Positions 34,598-44,017 of a DNA stretch of 64,000 nucleotides are shown piece by piece (position 1 is the first letter of the stretch; every line of letters starts with the position of its first letter). The notes below the pieces were generated by a model, which ran no database searches, had not been told where the DNA came from, and was given only the letters and a program-made list of their open reading frames with translations. The position numbers were made by a program, and so were the translations under genes. The stretch comes from Flavobacteriales bacterium. GTDB taxonomy: Bacteria; Bacteroidota; Bacteroidia; Flavobacteriales_F; PHOS-HE28. The DNA is taken from the NCBI GenBank assembly GCA_030584065.1, contig CP129489.1, forward strand, positions 504,797-568,796, in the 5' to 3' direction.

Positions 34598-37500
34598 AGC
34601 GTTTCGGTGAAGGCGATCTCGTCCTTGCGGCCGGTGCGTTTCAGGCGGTCGGACAGGGTGGCGAACACCACGTAGAGCCCGGGCACCACGATCACGCCGA
34701 AGATGGTGCCGAAGAGCATGCCCCCTGCGGCCGCGGAGCCGATGGTGTTGTTGCCGATCTTGCCCGCGCCGCTGGCCATCATCAGGGGGATCAGGCCCGC
34801 GATGAAGGCGAAACTGGTCATCAGGATGGGGCGGAGGCGGTCGTTGGCGGCCTCCACGGCGGCATCGAACGCGCTGGCGCCGGCGCGGTGGCGCAGGGTG
34901 GCGAACTCGATGATGAGGATGGCGTTCTTGCCCAGGATGCCGATCAGCATCACCATGGCGATCTGCGCGTAGATGTTGTTCTCCAGCCCCATGATGAGCA
35001 GGAAGAAGAGCGCGCCGAAGATGCCCACGGGCAGCGACAGCAGCACCGGCAGCGGCAGCAGGAAGCTCTCGTACTGCGCGGCCAGCAGCAGGTACACGAA
35101 GAGCAGGCTGATGGCGAAGATGATGATGGCCTGGTTGCCCGCGTTGGCCTGGTCGCGGGAGGAGCCGGCCCAGTCGTAGCCGTAGCCGCGGGGCAGCACC
35201 TCCGCCGTCACCTCGCGGATCGCCTGGATCGCATCGCCGCTGCTGTAGCCCGGAGCGGGCTGGCCGTTCACCATGGCCGAGGGGTACATGTTGTAGCGCG
35301 TGATCTGCTCGGGACCGTACACCTTCTCGATGCGCAGGAAGGTGCTGTAGGGCACCAGTTCGCCCTTGTCGTTCCTCAGGTAGAGCTTCAGGATGTCATC
35401 GGGTTCGGCGCGGTACTCCGGATCGGCCTGCACCATTACGCGGTACATCTGCGCGAAGCGGATGAAGTTGGTGGCGTATTCGCTGCCGATCATCGTCTGC
35501 AGGGTGCTCATCGCGTTCTCCACGGTGATGCCCTTCTCGGCGGCCAGGTCCATGTCCAGGTGCAGCAGGTACTGCGGGAAGCTGGCGTTGAACGTGGTGA
35601 AGGCGTTGTTGATCTCGGGCCGCTGGTTCAGCGCGCGCACCAGGTCATTGGCCACCTGCTGCAGCGCGTTGAGGTCGTCGCTTCCGGTCTGGTCGAGCAG
35701 GCGCAGTTCGAAGCCGCTGGAGTTGCCATAGCCGGGCACGGGCGGCGGGGTGAAGAACTCGATCTCGCCGTCCTTGATGTGCTTGGTGCGTTCGATCAGC
35801 TCGGCGATCACCTCCTGGTCGCTTTGTGCGCGGTCCTCCCAGTTCTTCAGGCTGATCAGGTTCATGCCATAGGTGGCGCCGGTGCCTTCGCTGAGCAGGC
35901 TGTAGCCGGCCAGGCTGCTCACGTTGTCCACAGCGTCCAGGCTGTCGGCCACCTGCTGGATCTCGTCGGCCACGCGTTCGGTGCGGTCGATGGTGGCGCC
36001 GTTCGGTGCGTTGATGTTGGCGTAGATGGTGCCCTGGTCCTCGTTGGGGATGAAACCCGTGGGCACGAGCGAGCCGGTGAGGCCGGCCGCCACGGAGAAG
36101 CCGATCAGCAGGCCCCAGGTCACCGTGCGCCGGTTGGCGATGGCCCCCACCAGGGTCTTGTACCGGGCGCCGAGGCCGTCGTACCAGGTGTTGAAGCCGG
36201 TGAAGAAGCGGCCCAGACGGCCGGGGCGAGGAGCGTGGTGGTCCACCTTCTTCAGGAAGGAGGCGCACAGCGCCGGTGTGAGGGTGAGCGCCGTGATGCC
36301 GCTGAGCACGATGGAGATGGCCATGGTGAGGCTGAACTCGCGGTAGAAGATGCCGGAGGGGCCTTCCATGAAGGATACCGGGATGAACACGGCGGACATC
36401 ACCAGGGTGATGGCGATGATGGCCCCGCTGATCTCCTTCATCGCGGCTTCCGTGGCCTCCCGCGGACCGAGTCCCGACCGCTCCATCTTGGCGTGCACGG
36501 CCTCGATCACCACGATGGCGTTGTCCACCACGATGCCGATGGCCAGCACCAGGGCGAACAGCGTGATCAGGTTCAGCGAGAAGCCGAGCAGGTCCATGAA
36601 GAAGAAGGTGCCCACCAGCGACACCGGGATGGCGATGATCGGGATGAGCGTACTGCGCAGGTCCTGCAGGAAGATGTAGACCACGAGCGCCACCAGGATG
36701 AAGGCCTCGAGCAGGGTCCAGAGCACGCTGCTGATCGAGGCGTCCAGGAACTGGCTCACGTCGTAGCTGAAGGTGTAGGTCATGCCCGGCGGGAACGACG
36801 TGGCCTGGATGCGCGCCATGGTGGCCTTGATGTCGTCGATCACCTCCTTGGCGTTGGTGCCGGGGCGCTGCTTCAGCATGATGGCGGCGGAGGGCCGTCC
36901 GTTCTCCTTGCTCAGCACGTTGTAGTCCTGCGAGTCGAACTCCACGTCGGCGATGTCCTTCAGGCGCACGAGCTCGCCCTCGTCGGTGGCGCGCACCACG
37001 ATGTTGGCATACTCCTCCGGGGTGTTGAACTTGCCCGTGTAGCGCAGTACGTACTGCAGGGTGCGCGCCCGTTTGCCGGAGCTCTCACCGATCTTGCCGG
37101 GCGCGGCCTCCACGTTCTGCTGGCGCAGACGGTTCACCACGTCCTGCGCATCGATGTCATAGAAGCGCATGCGGTCGGGCTTCAGCCACACGCGCATGGC
37201 ATATTCGCGCACGCCGAGGATGTCGGCGAAGCCCACGCCCTCGATCCGCTTGATCTCCTTGAGGACGTTGATATCCGCGAAATTGTAGAGGAACTTCTCG
37301 TCGTGCGTGGGGTCGGTGCTCAGCACGTTGATGTAGAGCAGCATGCTGTTCTGCACCTTCTCCACCACCACACCGCTCTTGGTCACCTCCTCGGGCAGTT
37401 CGTCCAGGGTGGTGCTCACCCGGTTCTGCACGTTCACGGCGGCGAGGTCGGGGTCGATGCCGGGCTTGAAGATGATCTGGATGATGCTCTCGCCGTCGTT

Positions 37501-37749
37501 GCCGCTCACGCTGTTCATGTACTGCATGCCCGGCACGCCGTTGATGGCGCGCTCCAGCGTGGTCACCACGGCCTTCACGCTGGTCTCGGCGTTGGCCCCG
37601 GTGTAGTTGGTGGTCACGTTCACCTCGGGCGGTGCGATGTCGGGGAACTGCGTGATGGGCAGCTGCTGCAGGCCGATGAGTCCCAGCACCACGATGATGA
37701 CCGAGACGACGATGGAAAGGACGGGTCGGTGGATGAAGCGGGCGAACAT
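34594..37749 (-). CDS. RND multidrug efflux pump (AcrB/MexF, HAE1 class)
   Basis: 1051 residues, twelve predicted membrane helices and two large periplasmic loops. Proton-relay motif AIGIVVDNAIVVIE in TM4 places it in the hydrophobe/amphiphile class rather than metal export. Other conserved parts: QLPITQFPDIAPPEVNV, ISVSLVGTFFFMDLLG-type segments and GKNAILIIEFA. Central gene of a three-gene adaptor-pump-channel operon, 10 bases after the adaptor stop. Confidence 0.95.
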   Translation of the reverse strand: MFARFIHRPVLSIVVSVIIVVLGLIGLQQLPITQFPDIAPPEVNVTTNYTGANAETSVKAVVTTLERAINGVPGMQYMNSVSGNDGESIIQIIFKPGIDPDLAAVNVQNRVSTTLDELPEEVTKSGVVVEKVQNSMLLYINVLSTDPTHDEKFLYNFADINVLKEIKRIEGVGFADILGVREYAMRVWLKPDRMRFYDIDAQDVVNRLRQQNVEAAPGKIGESSGKRARTLQYVLRYTGKFNTPEEYANIVVRATDEGELVRLKDIADVEFDSQDYNVLSKENGRPSAAIMLKQRPGTNAKEVIDDIKATMARIQATSFPPGMTYTFSYDVSQFLDASISSVLWTLLEAFILVALVVYIFLQDLRSTLIPIIAIPVSLVGTFFFMDLLGFSLNLITLFALVLAIGIVVDNAIVVIEAVHAKMERSGLGPREATEAAMKEISGAIIAITLVMSAVFIPVSFMEGPSGIFYREFSLTMAISIVLSGITALTLTPALCASFLKKVDHHAPRPGRLGRFFTGFNTWYDGLGARYKTLVGAIANRRTVTWGLLIGFSVAAGLTGSLVPTGFIPNEDQGTIYANINAPNGATIDRTERVADEIQQVADSLDAVDNVSSLAGYSLLSEGTGATYGMNLISLKNWEDRAQSDQEVIAELIERTKHIKDGEIEFFTPPPVPGYGNSSGFELRLLDQTGSDDLNALQQVANDLVRALNQRPEINNAFTTFNASFPQYLLHLDMDLAAEKGITVENAMSTLQTMIGSEYATNFIRFAQMYRVMVQADPEYRAEPDDILKLYLRNDKGELVPYSTFLRIEKVYGPEQITRYNMYPSAMVNGQPAPGYSSGDAIQAIREVTAEVLPRGYGYDWAGSSRDQANAGNQAIIIFAISLLFVYLLLAAQYESFLLPLPVLLSLPVGIFGALFFLLIMGLENNIYAQIAMVMLIGILGKNAILIIEFATLRHRAGASAFDAAVEAANDRLRPILMTSFAFIAGLIPLMMASGAGKIGNNTIGSAAAGGMLFGTIFGVIVVPGLYVVFATLSDRLKRTGRKDEIAFTETL

Positions 37750-37759
37750 GGCGGCGCGG

Positions 37760-38893
37760 TCAGTGGTTGCCGATCTTGTTCAACACCTCCTCCCGGCCCA
37801 CCGGTGCGGGCACGATGCGGTCATCGTGCCGCAGCCGTTGCACGCCCTCGAACACGATGCGTTCATCGGGCTTCAGGCCGCTCTGCACCACGTAGAGGTC
37901 GGGCAGGCGGAATGAAGCGGTGATGCTGCGCTGCTCCACGGTGCTGTCCGGCCGCACCACCATCACGTACAGTTTGTCCTGCACCTCGAAGGTGGAGCGC
38001 TGCGGCACCATCAGCGCATCCTTCAGCGGACGGCGCACCACGATGTTGGCGTTGGCGCCGTGCTTCAGCATGCCGTCCGGATTGGGGAAGCGCGCACGGA
38101 TGGCGATGTTGCCGGTCGCGCGGTCGAACTCGCTCTCGGCCACCTCGATGCGGCCCTGGTGTTCATAGGTCTCGCCGCTGGTCAGCAGCAGGGTCACCCG
38201 GCGCAGGGTGGTGTCGCGGAACAGGTTGCGCAGCTGCAGGTAATCCAGCTCCGACAAGTGGAAGTAGGCGAACATCTCGCTGTTGTCGGTGATGGTGGTG
38301 AGCACATCGGCCTCCTGCACGATGCTGCCGGTCTTGAACGGGATGCGGTTGATCTTGCCGCGGTAAGGGGCCTTGATGAGCGAATAGGACAGGTTCAGCG
38401 CGGCGTGGTCGCGTGCGGAGGCGGCCTCCTCCACCCGGGCGCGCAGGGCGTCCACGCGGGCACGGGTCAGGTCCAGTTCGGCCTGTGAGGAGATGTTCTG
38501 CTGCACCAGGGCGGCGGTGTTGCGGAGCTCCACCTCGGCGGCGGCGAGCTCGGCCTGCACCACTTTCAGCGCGGCGTTGGCGCGTTGCAGTTCCAGGCCG
38601 CGGTCCGCGCTGCTCACGTCGAAGAGCGGTTGTCCGGCGTTCACCAGCTGTCCTTCATCCACGTGGATCCGTTCGATGTAGCCCCCGATGTGGCTGCGCA
38701 CCTCCACGAACTGCACGCTGTGGACCTCGGCAACGTAGTCCTTCGCGATCGCGGTGTCGCCCACCAGGGGTGCGGTCACGGGGAAGCGGTCCGGTGCGGG
38801 CGGCGGTGCTGACGGGGAGCAGCCTGACGTGGCCCGCACCACAGCGAAGAGGATGCCGGGCAGGATGGATGATGGAAGGAAGCGTGAGTTCAA
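37760..38893 (-). CDS. RND efflux periplasmic adaptor (AcrA/MexE type), lipoprotein
   Basis: 377 residues. Lipoprotein signal with Cys in ATSGCSPS, lipoyl hairpin (EVRSHIGGYIERIHVDEGQ and LIKAPYRGKINRI), then alpha-hairpin and barrel domains. Bridges the pump and channel encoded by the next two genes. First gene of this operon. The 98-base gap upstream holds only a hairpin and no clear promoter. Confidence 0.92.
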   Translation of the reverse strand: MNSRFLPSSILPGILFAVVRATSGCSPSAPPPAPDRFPVTAPLVGDTAIAKDYVAEVHSVQFVEVRSHIGGYIERIHVDEGQLVNAGQPLFDVSSADRGLELQRANAALKVVQAELAAAEVELRNTAALVQQNISSQAELDLTRARVDALRARVEEAASARDHAALNLSYSLIKAPYRGKINRIPFKTGSIVQEADVLTTITDNSEMFAYFHLSELDYLQLRNLFRDTTLRRVTLLLTSGETYEHQGRIEVAESEFDRATGNIAIRARFPNPDGMLKHGANANIVVRRPLKDALMVPQRSTFEVQDKLYVMVVRPDSTVEQRSITASFRLPDLYVVQSGLKPDERIVFEGVQRLRHDDRIVPAPVGREEVLNKIGNH

Positions 38894-38917
38894 GATGTGG
38901 GGAAGGAATGATGTGGA

Positions 38918-38955
38918 GGAGGGAGCATTGCTGCCGTGGCAGCAACGCTCCCTCC
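38918..38955 (-). terminator. Hairpin between the gdhA-pnt operon and the RND operon
   Basis: 38918-38935 and 38938-38955 form 17 of 18 base pairs (GGAGGGAGC... with ...GCTCCCTCC) with a very tight turn. It lies between the stop of the GreA-like gene (38992) and the adaptor start (38893). No T-tract in either direction; probably ends the preceding operon. Confidence 0.6.
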
Positions 38956-38991
38956 AACTGGTCTGTTCGATGATGCGGTCCTCCGTGGATG

Positions 38992-39405
38992 TTACTCCCT
39001 CAAGGCTTCCACATCGCAGCGGGAGTTGTCAACCTTCTCGAGCGTGATGGTCTGGTCGCCCAGGGGCAGCTTCCACACGATGGTGGCGCCTTGGCGGTAG
39101 CCGATCAGTGCAGAGCCGAGGACGGACAACACCGAGAGCTTGTTCTGCTTGAGGTCGGCATCGGCGTGCATCACCAGTTGCAGGCCGTTCTTGCGGCCGG
39201 CGGGCATGCCCACGTCCACGATGCTGCATACGCGCACCACATCATGGGGCATGTCCTCTTCCTTGCGCACGTCGGCGGTGTCCAGTTCCTTGTACAGCCG
39301 GTCAAGGCTGTTGCGTACCTGGATGTCGGGTGCGGTGTGGCCGATGATCCAGGAGCGCATCAGGTCGCGCTCCTTCTCGGAAACGATCAGGCGGGGGTTC
39401 TCCAT
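38992..39405 (-). CDS. GreA/GreB C-terminal-domain protein (Rnk-like)
   Basis: 137 residues from ATG 39405 (MENPRLIVSEKER). The N-terminal part is a short charged helix, much shorter than the GreA coiled coil, and lacks its acidic tip. The C-terminal part NKLSVLSVLGSALIGYRQG is the FKBP-like domain that binds RNA polymerase in GreA, GreB and Rnk. Likely modulates RNA polymerase rather than cleaving transcripts. Two bases after pntB, so part of the gdhA-pnt operon. A shorter relative lies at 61137. Confidence 0.85.
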   Translation of the reverse strand: MENPRLIVSEKERDLMRSWIIGHTAPDIQVRNSLDRLYKELDTADVRKEEDMPHDVVRVCSIVDVGMPAGRKNGLQLVMHADADLKQNKLSVLSVLGSALIGYRQGATIVWKLPLGDQTITLEKVDNSRCDVEALRE

Positions 39406-39407
39406 GG

Positions 39408-40787
39408 TCAGATGCGTTTGAGTTCGTCGATGATGGCCTTCACGCTCTCCTTGGCATCGCCGAAGAGCACGCGGCAATTGGGTCGTTCGAAGAGGAGGTT
39501 GCGTTCGCCGGAATAGCCTTTGGCCATGCCGCGCTTGAACACCACCACCTGCTTGGCCTTGTAGGCGCGGATGATCGGCATTCCGTGGATGCTGGAATCC
39601 GGATCGGACTCGGCGGCGGGGTTCACCACGTCGTTGGCGCCGATCACGAGCACCACATCGTAACGGTCCATATGATCGTTGACCTCCTCCATGCCGTGGA
39701 TGCTGGCGTAGGGCACGTTGGCCTCTGCGAGCAGCACGTTCATGTGGCCGGGCATGCGGCCCGCCACCGGGTGGATGATGTAGTGCACACCCGCGCCCAT
39801 GCGCTGCAGCAGGCCCTGCATCTCGTAGACGGCCTGCTGGGCCTGGCTTACGGCCATGCCATAGCCGGGCACGATGGCGATGTGCTTGCTGAAGGCGAGC
39901 ATGGAGGCGGTTTCCACGGCGGTCACCGGCCGCACCTGCTCCTCGCTTTCCGCTGCGCCACCGCGGGCGCTCTTGATGGAGCCGGCCAGCACGCTCCGCA
40001 GGGTGCGGTTCATGGCCTTGCTCATCTGTGCGGTGAGAATCAGGCCTGTGGCGCCCACCAGGATGCCGCCGATGAGCATCACCGGGTCCTTGAAGATGAG
40101 GCCGGCCAGCAGGGTGGCCACCCCGGTGAGCGCGTTGAGCAGGGCGATGAGCACCGGCATGTCGGCACCGCCGATGGGAAGGGTGAACAGGATGCCGTAG
40201 ACCAAGGAGGCAACGGCCACCAGCATCAGCAACAGGGCGAGGGACCCGGAGGCATCGGGCAGCACCCAAAGCAGCGCCAGTGCCAGCAGCATGCCCAGCA
40301 GCAGCAGGCGCGCACCAAGCCTATGGAGGCGGTTCCCGCGTGGAAGCTTGCGGCCGTCCAGCTTCAGGTAGGCCACCATGCTGCCGGTGAAGGCCAGCCC
40401 GCCGAGGGCCACACCGAGCATGAGAACGGTGGAGCCGAAGCGGTTCGCGGGCAGGATGCCCATGGCAAGCACTTGGTTCACACCCAGCAGCACGGCGCTG
40501 AGGCCCCCCAGCGCGTTGAAGATGGATACCAGCTGGGGCATCGATGTCATCGGCACGCGGTAGCTCCACACACGGCCAATCACCGTTGCGGCCACAAGCA
40601 GCAGCACCAGCAGGACCAGATGTGCGCCCACGGTTTCAGGACGGTAGCAGGCCCATGTAATGGCCGCCAAGGCCAACAACGCACTTGCGGCGGCCAGCAG
40701 GTTGCCGGTACGCGCACGCGAAGGCTCGCCCATGAGCTTCAGGCCCTGGACCAGGCCCAGGGTGGCAAGGAGGTATAGGATGCCCAC
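39408..40787 (-). CDS. pntB: NAD(P) transhydrogenase subunit beta
   Basis: 459 residues: about nine membrane helices, then the NADP-binding domain III with IVPGYGMAVSQAQ and VHYIIHPVAGRMPGHMNVLL. Couples hydride transfer from NADH to NADP+ with proton entry, supplying NADPH. Translated 2 bases after the small alpha-2 subunit gene. Normal full length. Confidence 0.95.
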   Translation of the reverse strand: MGILYLLATLGLVQGLKLMGEPSRARTGNLLAAASALLALAAITWACYRPETVGAHLVLLVLLLVAATVIGRVWSYRVPMTSMPQLVSIFNALGGLSAVLLGVNQVLAMGILPANRFGSTVLMLGVALGGLAFTGSMVAYLKLDGRKLPRGNRLHRLGARLLLLGMLLALALLWVLPDASGSLALLLMLVAVASLVYGILFTLPIGGADMPVLIALLNALTGVATLLAGLIFKDPVMLIGGILVGATGLILTAQMSKAMNRTLRSVLAGSIKSARGGAAESEEQVRPVTAVETASMLAFSKHIAIVPGYGMAVSQAQQAVYEMQGLLQRMGAGVHYIIHPVAGRMPGHMNVLLAEANVPYASIHGMEEVNDHMDRYDVVLVIGANDVVNPAAESDPDSSIHGMPIIRAYKAKQVVVFKRGMAKGYSGERNLLFERPNCRVLFGDAKESVKAIIDELKRI

Positions 40788-40789
40788 GG

Positions 40790-41113
40790 TCAGTGCTCGG
40801 TATTACGCTTGCTCGTGGCGCGGAACATGTCCAGCATGCGATGGGTGACGAAGAAGCCGCCGGCCATGTTCACCGCACCAAGCAGGATGGCCAGCGATGA
40901 GAGCACCACCACCAGGATCTCTCCCGGCCCGGCGGCGAGCAGCTGGGTGATGCCTCCGAAGAGGATGATGCCGCTGATGGCGTTGGAGCCGGACATGAGC
41001 GGGGTGTGCAGCACCGCGGGCACGTTGCGGATCACCTCGAAGCCCAGCAGCAGGCTCAAGGCGAGCACGAACACGCCGTCGATGTCGGTGAGTTGGTAGT
41101 GAAGCTCGTTCAT
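40790..41113 (-). CDS. pntAB: NAD(P) transhydrogenase subunit alpha, membrane part
   Basis: 107 residues with three membrane helices (VFVLALSLLLGFEVI, AISGIILFGGITQLLAAG and EILVVVLSSLAILLGAV) and PAVLHTPLMSGSNAISG, characteristic of the split alpha-2 chain. Sits between pntAA and pntB with gaps of 4 and 2 bases. Confidence 0.93.
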   Translation of the reverse strand: MNELHYQLTDIDGVFVLALSLLLGFEVIRNVPAVLHTPLMSGSNAISGIILFGGITQLLAAGPGEILVVVLSSLAILLGAVNMAGGFFVTHRMLDMFRATSKRNTEH

Positions 41114-41117
41114 GGGT

Positions 41118-42233
41118 TCAGGCGGTTGCGGCCAGGGCCAGGTAGCGTTCGTTCACCACTTCGCCATCCTCCACCACGCGGGTGGCCTTGAGGATCTCGT
41201 CGGCCGGGTTGCCCGCGTTCTTCAGCAGGTGCTCGATGAAGGTGGTGTAGTTGTTGGAGAGCAGGAAGGAAGTGGAATGTGCGCAGCCGCATTCGATGGC
41301 GGTGGGGCCCATGATGGTCACCTCGTCGGCCATCACGGTGGCATCGGGCTCGGTGAGGGCGCAGTTGCCACCGGTGGCAGCGGCAAGGTCCACCACCACG
41401 GCGCCAGGCTTCATGGCGCGCACCATGTCCTCGGTGATCAGCAGGGGCGCCCTTCGGCCGGGGATGCGCGCGGTGGTGATGATTACATCCGCCTGGGCGG
41501 CCTCCTCGTGGATCACCTTGCGGATACGCTCCAGGTGCTCGGGGGTCTGCTCCACGGCATAGCCGCCCGCCTTGCGGTCCTCCACGGCACCCTCCACCTC
41601 GATGAAGGTGGCGCCAAGGCTCTCCACCTCGGTACGCGACGCGGAACGCACGTCATAGGCACGCACGATGGCGCCCAGACGGCGCGCGGTGGCGATGGCC
41701 TGCAGGCCCGACACACCGGCCCCCATGATGAGGAAGCGTGCCGGACGCAAGGTGCCACCCGCGCTGGTGATCATCGGCACGGTGGCCAGGGAGCGCTCGG
41801 CGGCGAGCAGCACGGCCTGGTAGCCGCTGATGGAGGCCACTGACGAGAGCACGTCCATGGCCTGCGCCAGGGTGGTACGTGGGATGAGGTCGACGCTGTG
41901 GAGCGTGATGCCCGGCCTGCGGTAGTGTTCCACCACGGCACGGTCGTTCAGCACGTTGAGGAAGCCGATGAAGGTCTTCGGCTTGCCGATGTCCTCGCCG
42001 CGATAATGGTTGTCGTGGCCGAGGATCACATCACAGTTGCGAAGAATGTCGTCGCGGTGACCCACCAAGGTGGCGCCTGCTTCCTCATAGGCCTCATCGG
42101 AGAAGCCCGCCGCCCTGCCGGCGCCGCGCTGCACGGTCACACGGAAATGACCCGCAAGGCGCTTCACGCCTGCAGGGGCGAGCGCCACCAGCCGGCGGCG
42201 CTCGCTTTCCTTCAGTACACCCAGGTGCTGCAT
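41118..42233 (-). CDS. pntAA: NAD(P) transhydrogenase subunit alpha, NAD-binding part
   Basis: 371 residues. Rossmann domain with GAGVSGLQAIATARRLGA binding NAD(H), and an alanine-dehydrogenase-like N-terminal part (GRAAGFSDEAYEEAGATLVG). One base after the gdhA stop, so glutamate dehydrogenase and transhydrogenase are co-expressed, linking glutamate turnover to the NADH/NADPH balance. Confidence 0.95.
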   Translation of the reverse strand: MQHLGVLKESERRRLVALAPAGVKRLAGHFRVTVQRGAGRAAGFSDEAYEEAGATLVGHRDDILRNCDVILGHDNHYRGEDIGKPKTFIGFLNVLNDRAVVEHYRRPGITLHSVDLIPRTTLAQAMDVLSSVASISGYQAVLLAAERSLATVPMITSAGGTLRPARFLIMGAGVSGLQAIATARRLGAIVRAYDVRSASRTEVESLGATFIEVEGAVEDRKAGGYAVEQTPEHLERIRKVIHEEAAQADVIITTARIPGRRAPLLITEDMVRAMKPGAVVVDLAAATGGNCALTEPDATVMADEVTIMGPTAIECGCAHSTSFLLSNNYTTFIEHLLKNAGNPADEILKATRVVEDGEVVNERYLALAATA

Positions 42234-42234
42234 G

Positions 42235-43527
42235 CTACGGGAAGATGCCGCGTTCCTTGTAGGTCTTCTCCAATCGTCGCAGGGCCACGATGTAGGCGCT
42301 GTCGCGCCAGTTCACCTCGAACTCCTCGGCGGTGGTGACCACCTTGTCGAAGGCGGTGTCGATCTTGTCCTGGATCATCTCCAGCACCTGGTCGATCTTC
42401 CAGATCTCGCTGCGCTTGTTCTGGAGCCACTCGTAGTAGCTGCCGATCACGCCGCCGCTGTTGCAGAGGATGTCCGGGATGATGTCCACGCCGTTGGCGC
42501 GCAGGATGGCTTCGCCTTCGGTGTCCGTGGGCCCGTTGGCGCCTTCGGCCACCACGTTGGCCTTGATGCTTCCGGCGTTGGCCGCGGTGATCTGGTTGCC
42601 CAGGGCAGCGGGCACCACGATGTCGCAGGGCAGTCCGAAGAATTCCTCGGGTGCCATAGTGCCGGCCTTGGCGTAGCCTGAGATGCTGCGGTTGTTGGCC
42701 TCCACGTGTCGGTTCAGGTCCTCGGGGTCGATGCCGTTCACGTTGTGGATGGTGGCACTGGCGTCCTGTACGGCGATGAGCACGGCACCTTCCTCAGCCA
42801 GGAAGTGCGAGGTCCAATAGCCTACGTTGCCGAAGCCCTGCACGATGTAGCGCATGCCCTTCAGGGGCTTGCCGGTGCGCTTGGACCATGACTTGAGGGT
42901 GGCCACCACGCCGAATCCGGTGGCGCGGTCACGGCCTTCCAGTCCGCCGGCGCCCAGGGGCTTGCCGGTCACCACGTGCAGGTTGGCGAAGCGCGTGGCG
43001 GGCGACTTGGTGCTGGAGTAGGTGTCCGCGATCCAGGCCATGATCTGCGGGTTGGTGTTCACATCGGGCGCCGGGATGTCCAGGTCGGGCCCGATGTTGT
43101 CGCCCAGCGCATAGGTGAAGCGGCGGGTGATGCGCTCCAGCTCGCCCTGCGAGTAGAGCTTGGGATTGATCTCCACGCCGCCCTTGCCGCCGCCATAGGG
43201 CAGTCCGGCGAGCGCGGTCTTCCAGGTCATCCAGATGGCCAGGGCGCGGGCGGAGTCGATGTCCACGGTCTGGTGGTAGCGCAGGCCGCCCTTGTAGGGC
43301 CCGAGCGCGTTGTTGTGCTGCACGCGGTAGCCGGTGAAGACCTCGATGGAGCCGTCGTCCAGCTTCACGGGGAAGTGGACCACGATCTCGCTGTTGGTCT
43401 TGGCCAGGATCTTCCGCACGCCGGGGTCCAGGCCCATGATGTCGGCCGCACGTTCGAACTGGTCCATGACCACCTTGTACATGCCTTGCCGTTGCTCGGC
43501 TTTCTTTTCCATCGTCGGAGTATGCAT
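42235..43527 (-). CDS. gdhA: Glutamate dehydrogenase, copy 1
   Basis: 430 residues. Interconverts glutamate and 2-oxoglutarate plus ammonia. Catalytic lysine region LPYGGGKGGVEINP, substrate-binding YHQTVDIDSARALA-type segment, and the dinucleotide-binding VQGFGNVGYWTS. It differs from copy 2 (61393-62685) at five residues only: positions 2 and 3 plus S/A, E/G and D/E further on. A shorter start at 43512 (MEKKAEQ) is possible. 22 bases after the small Cys-rich gene and 1 base before pntAA. Confidence 0.96.
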   Translation of the reverse strand: MHTPTMEKKAEQRQGMYKVVMDQFERAADIMGLDPGVRKILAKTNSEIVVHFPVKLDDGSIEVFTGYRVQHNNALGPYKGGLRYHQTVDIDSARALAIWMTWKTALAGLPYGGGKGGVEINPKLYSQGELERITRRFTYALGDNIGPDLDIPAPDVNTNPQIMAWIADTYSSTKSPATRFANLHVVTGKPLGAGGLEGRDRATGFGVVATLKSWSKRTGKPLKGMRYIVQGFGNVGYWTSHFLAEEGAVLIAVQDASATIHNVNGIDPEDLNRHVEANNRSISGYAKAGTMAPEEFFGLPCDIVVPAALGNQITAANAGSIKANVVAEGANGPTDTEGEAILRANGVDIIPDILCNSGGVIGSYYEWLQNKRSEIWKIDQVLEMIQDKIDTAFDKVVTTAEEFEVNWRDSAYIVALRRLEKTYKERGIFP

Positions 43528-43549
43528 GGTGCCTTGTTGGTTCGGTGTT

Positions 43550-43819
43550 CTATTGGTAGTGTTCGCAGTGCAGGATGATGCGGTCCGCCGAGCGGAGCGC
43601 GCAATGGTCGCGGTGGTCGCAGGTGGCGCAGAGACCGGCCCCGGTTTCGAGGGGCATATTCGGGCGTGTCGGCCGTTGTGCCTGGGCGGTCACCGTTGGC
43701 AATTCATGCAGCTCGCAGTGGAATACCGGGCCGGTGGCCTGCCGCTCGTAGGCGCAGGCACCCTTGTGCAGGCAATTCACGCAAAGCGAAAGGGATGGTC
43801 GGTGATTGGTCGGTGGCAT
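43550..43819 (-). CDS. Small eight-cysteine protein upstream of glutamate dehydrogenase 1
   Basis: 89 residues consisting of two similar halves, each Leu-Cys-x2-Cys-x5-Cys-x11/12-Cys-Glu: LCVNCLHKGAC ... HCELHE and LCATCDHRDHC ... LHCEHY. The eight Cys and adjacent His suggest two zinc or iron sites. No signal peptide. Similar short CxxC domains occur in other bacteria without known function. A paralogue of the same layout precedes the second gdhA (62701-62967), so the association is conserved even though the two Cys-rich proteins have diverged far more than the dehydrogenases. Confidence 0.75.
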   Translation of the reverse strand: MPPTNHRPSLSLCVNCLHKGACAYERQATGPVFHCELHELPTVTAQAQRPTRPNMPLETGAGLCATCDHRDHCALRSADRIILHCEHYQ

Positions 43820-43843
43820 GGTTGCGGCTTGCGAACCGCCGTT

Positions 43844-43859
43844 GCCAAGGCCTGTGCCA
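43844..43859 (-). promoter_or_regulatory. TGGCACAG-N3-TTGGC element, sigma-54-like, before the Cys-rich gene 1
   Basis: Read on the minus strand, TGGCACAGGCCTTGGC begins with a perfect -24-type TGGCAC, but the -12 part reads TTGGC instead of TTGC. It lies 25 bases upstream of the ATG, exactly as in the second cluster, although the leader between element and ATG has diverged. Could be a sigma-54 promoter variant or a regulator site. Confidence 0.4.
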
Positions 43860-43968
43860 ATCGGACCGGGTGGACCTGCATCCTTGCAGGCCGGGAGGTG
43901 TGATCCATTGGATTGCAGCGCCTTACAGATGGTTCAGCGGAGGTGCCGAGCCCGACACGGGGCAACGG

Positions 43969-44017
43969 GGGGCAATCCGCACCGGGGCGGTTCGCCCCGG
44001 CCGGGGCGGATTGCCCC
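43969..44017. terminator. Nested hairpin upstream of the gdhA cluster
   Basis: Outer arms GGGGCAATCCGC (43969-43980) and GCGGATTGCCCC (44006-44017) are perfect, and an inner CCGGGGCG/CGCCCCGG pair (43982-43989, 43993-44000) stacks inside. No T-tract. Probably ends transcription coming from the hemerythrin gene before the gdhA operon. Confidence 0.6.

Noticed and set aside
34888-37923. A 1011-residue plus-strand open frame
   Set aside because: Antisense shadow of the AcrB-like pump; rich in His, Gly, Val and Gln with no recognisable domain or start signal.
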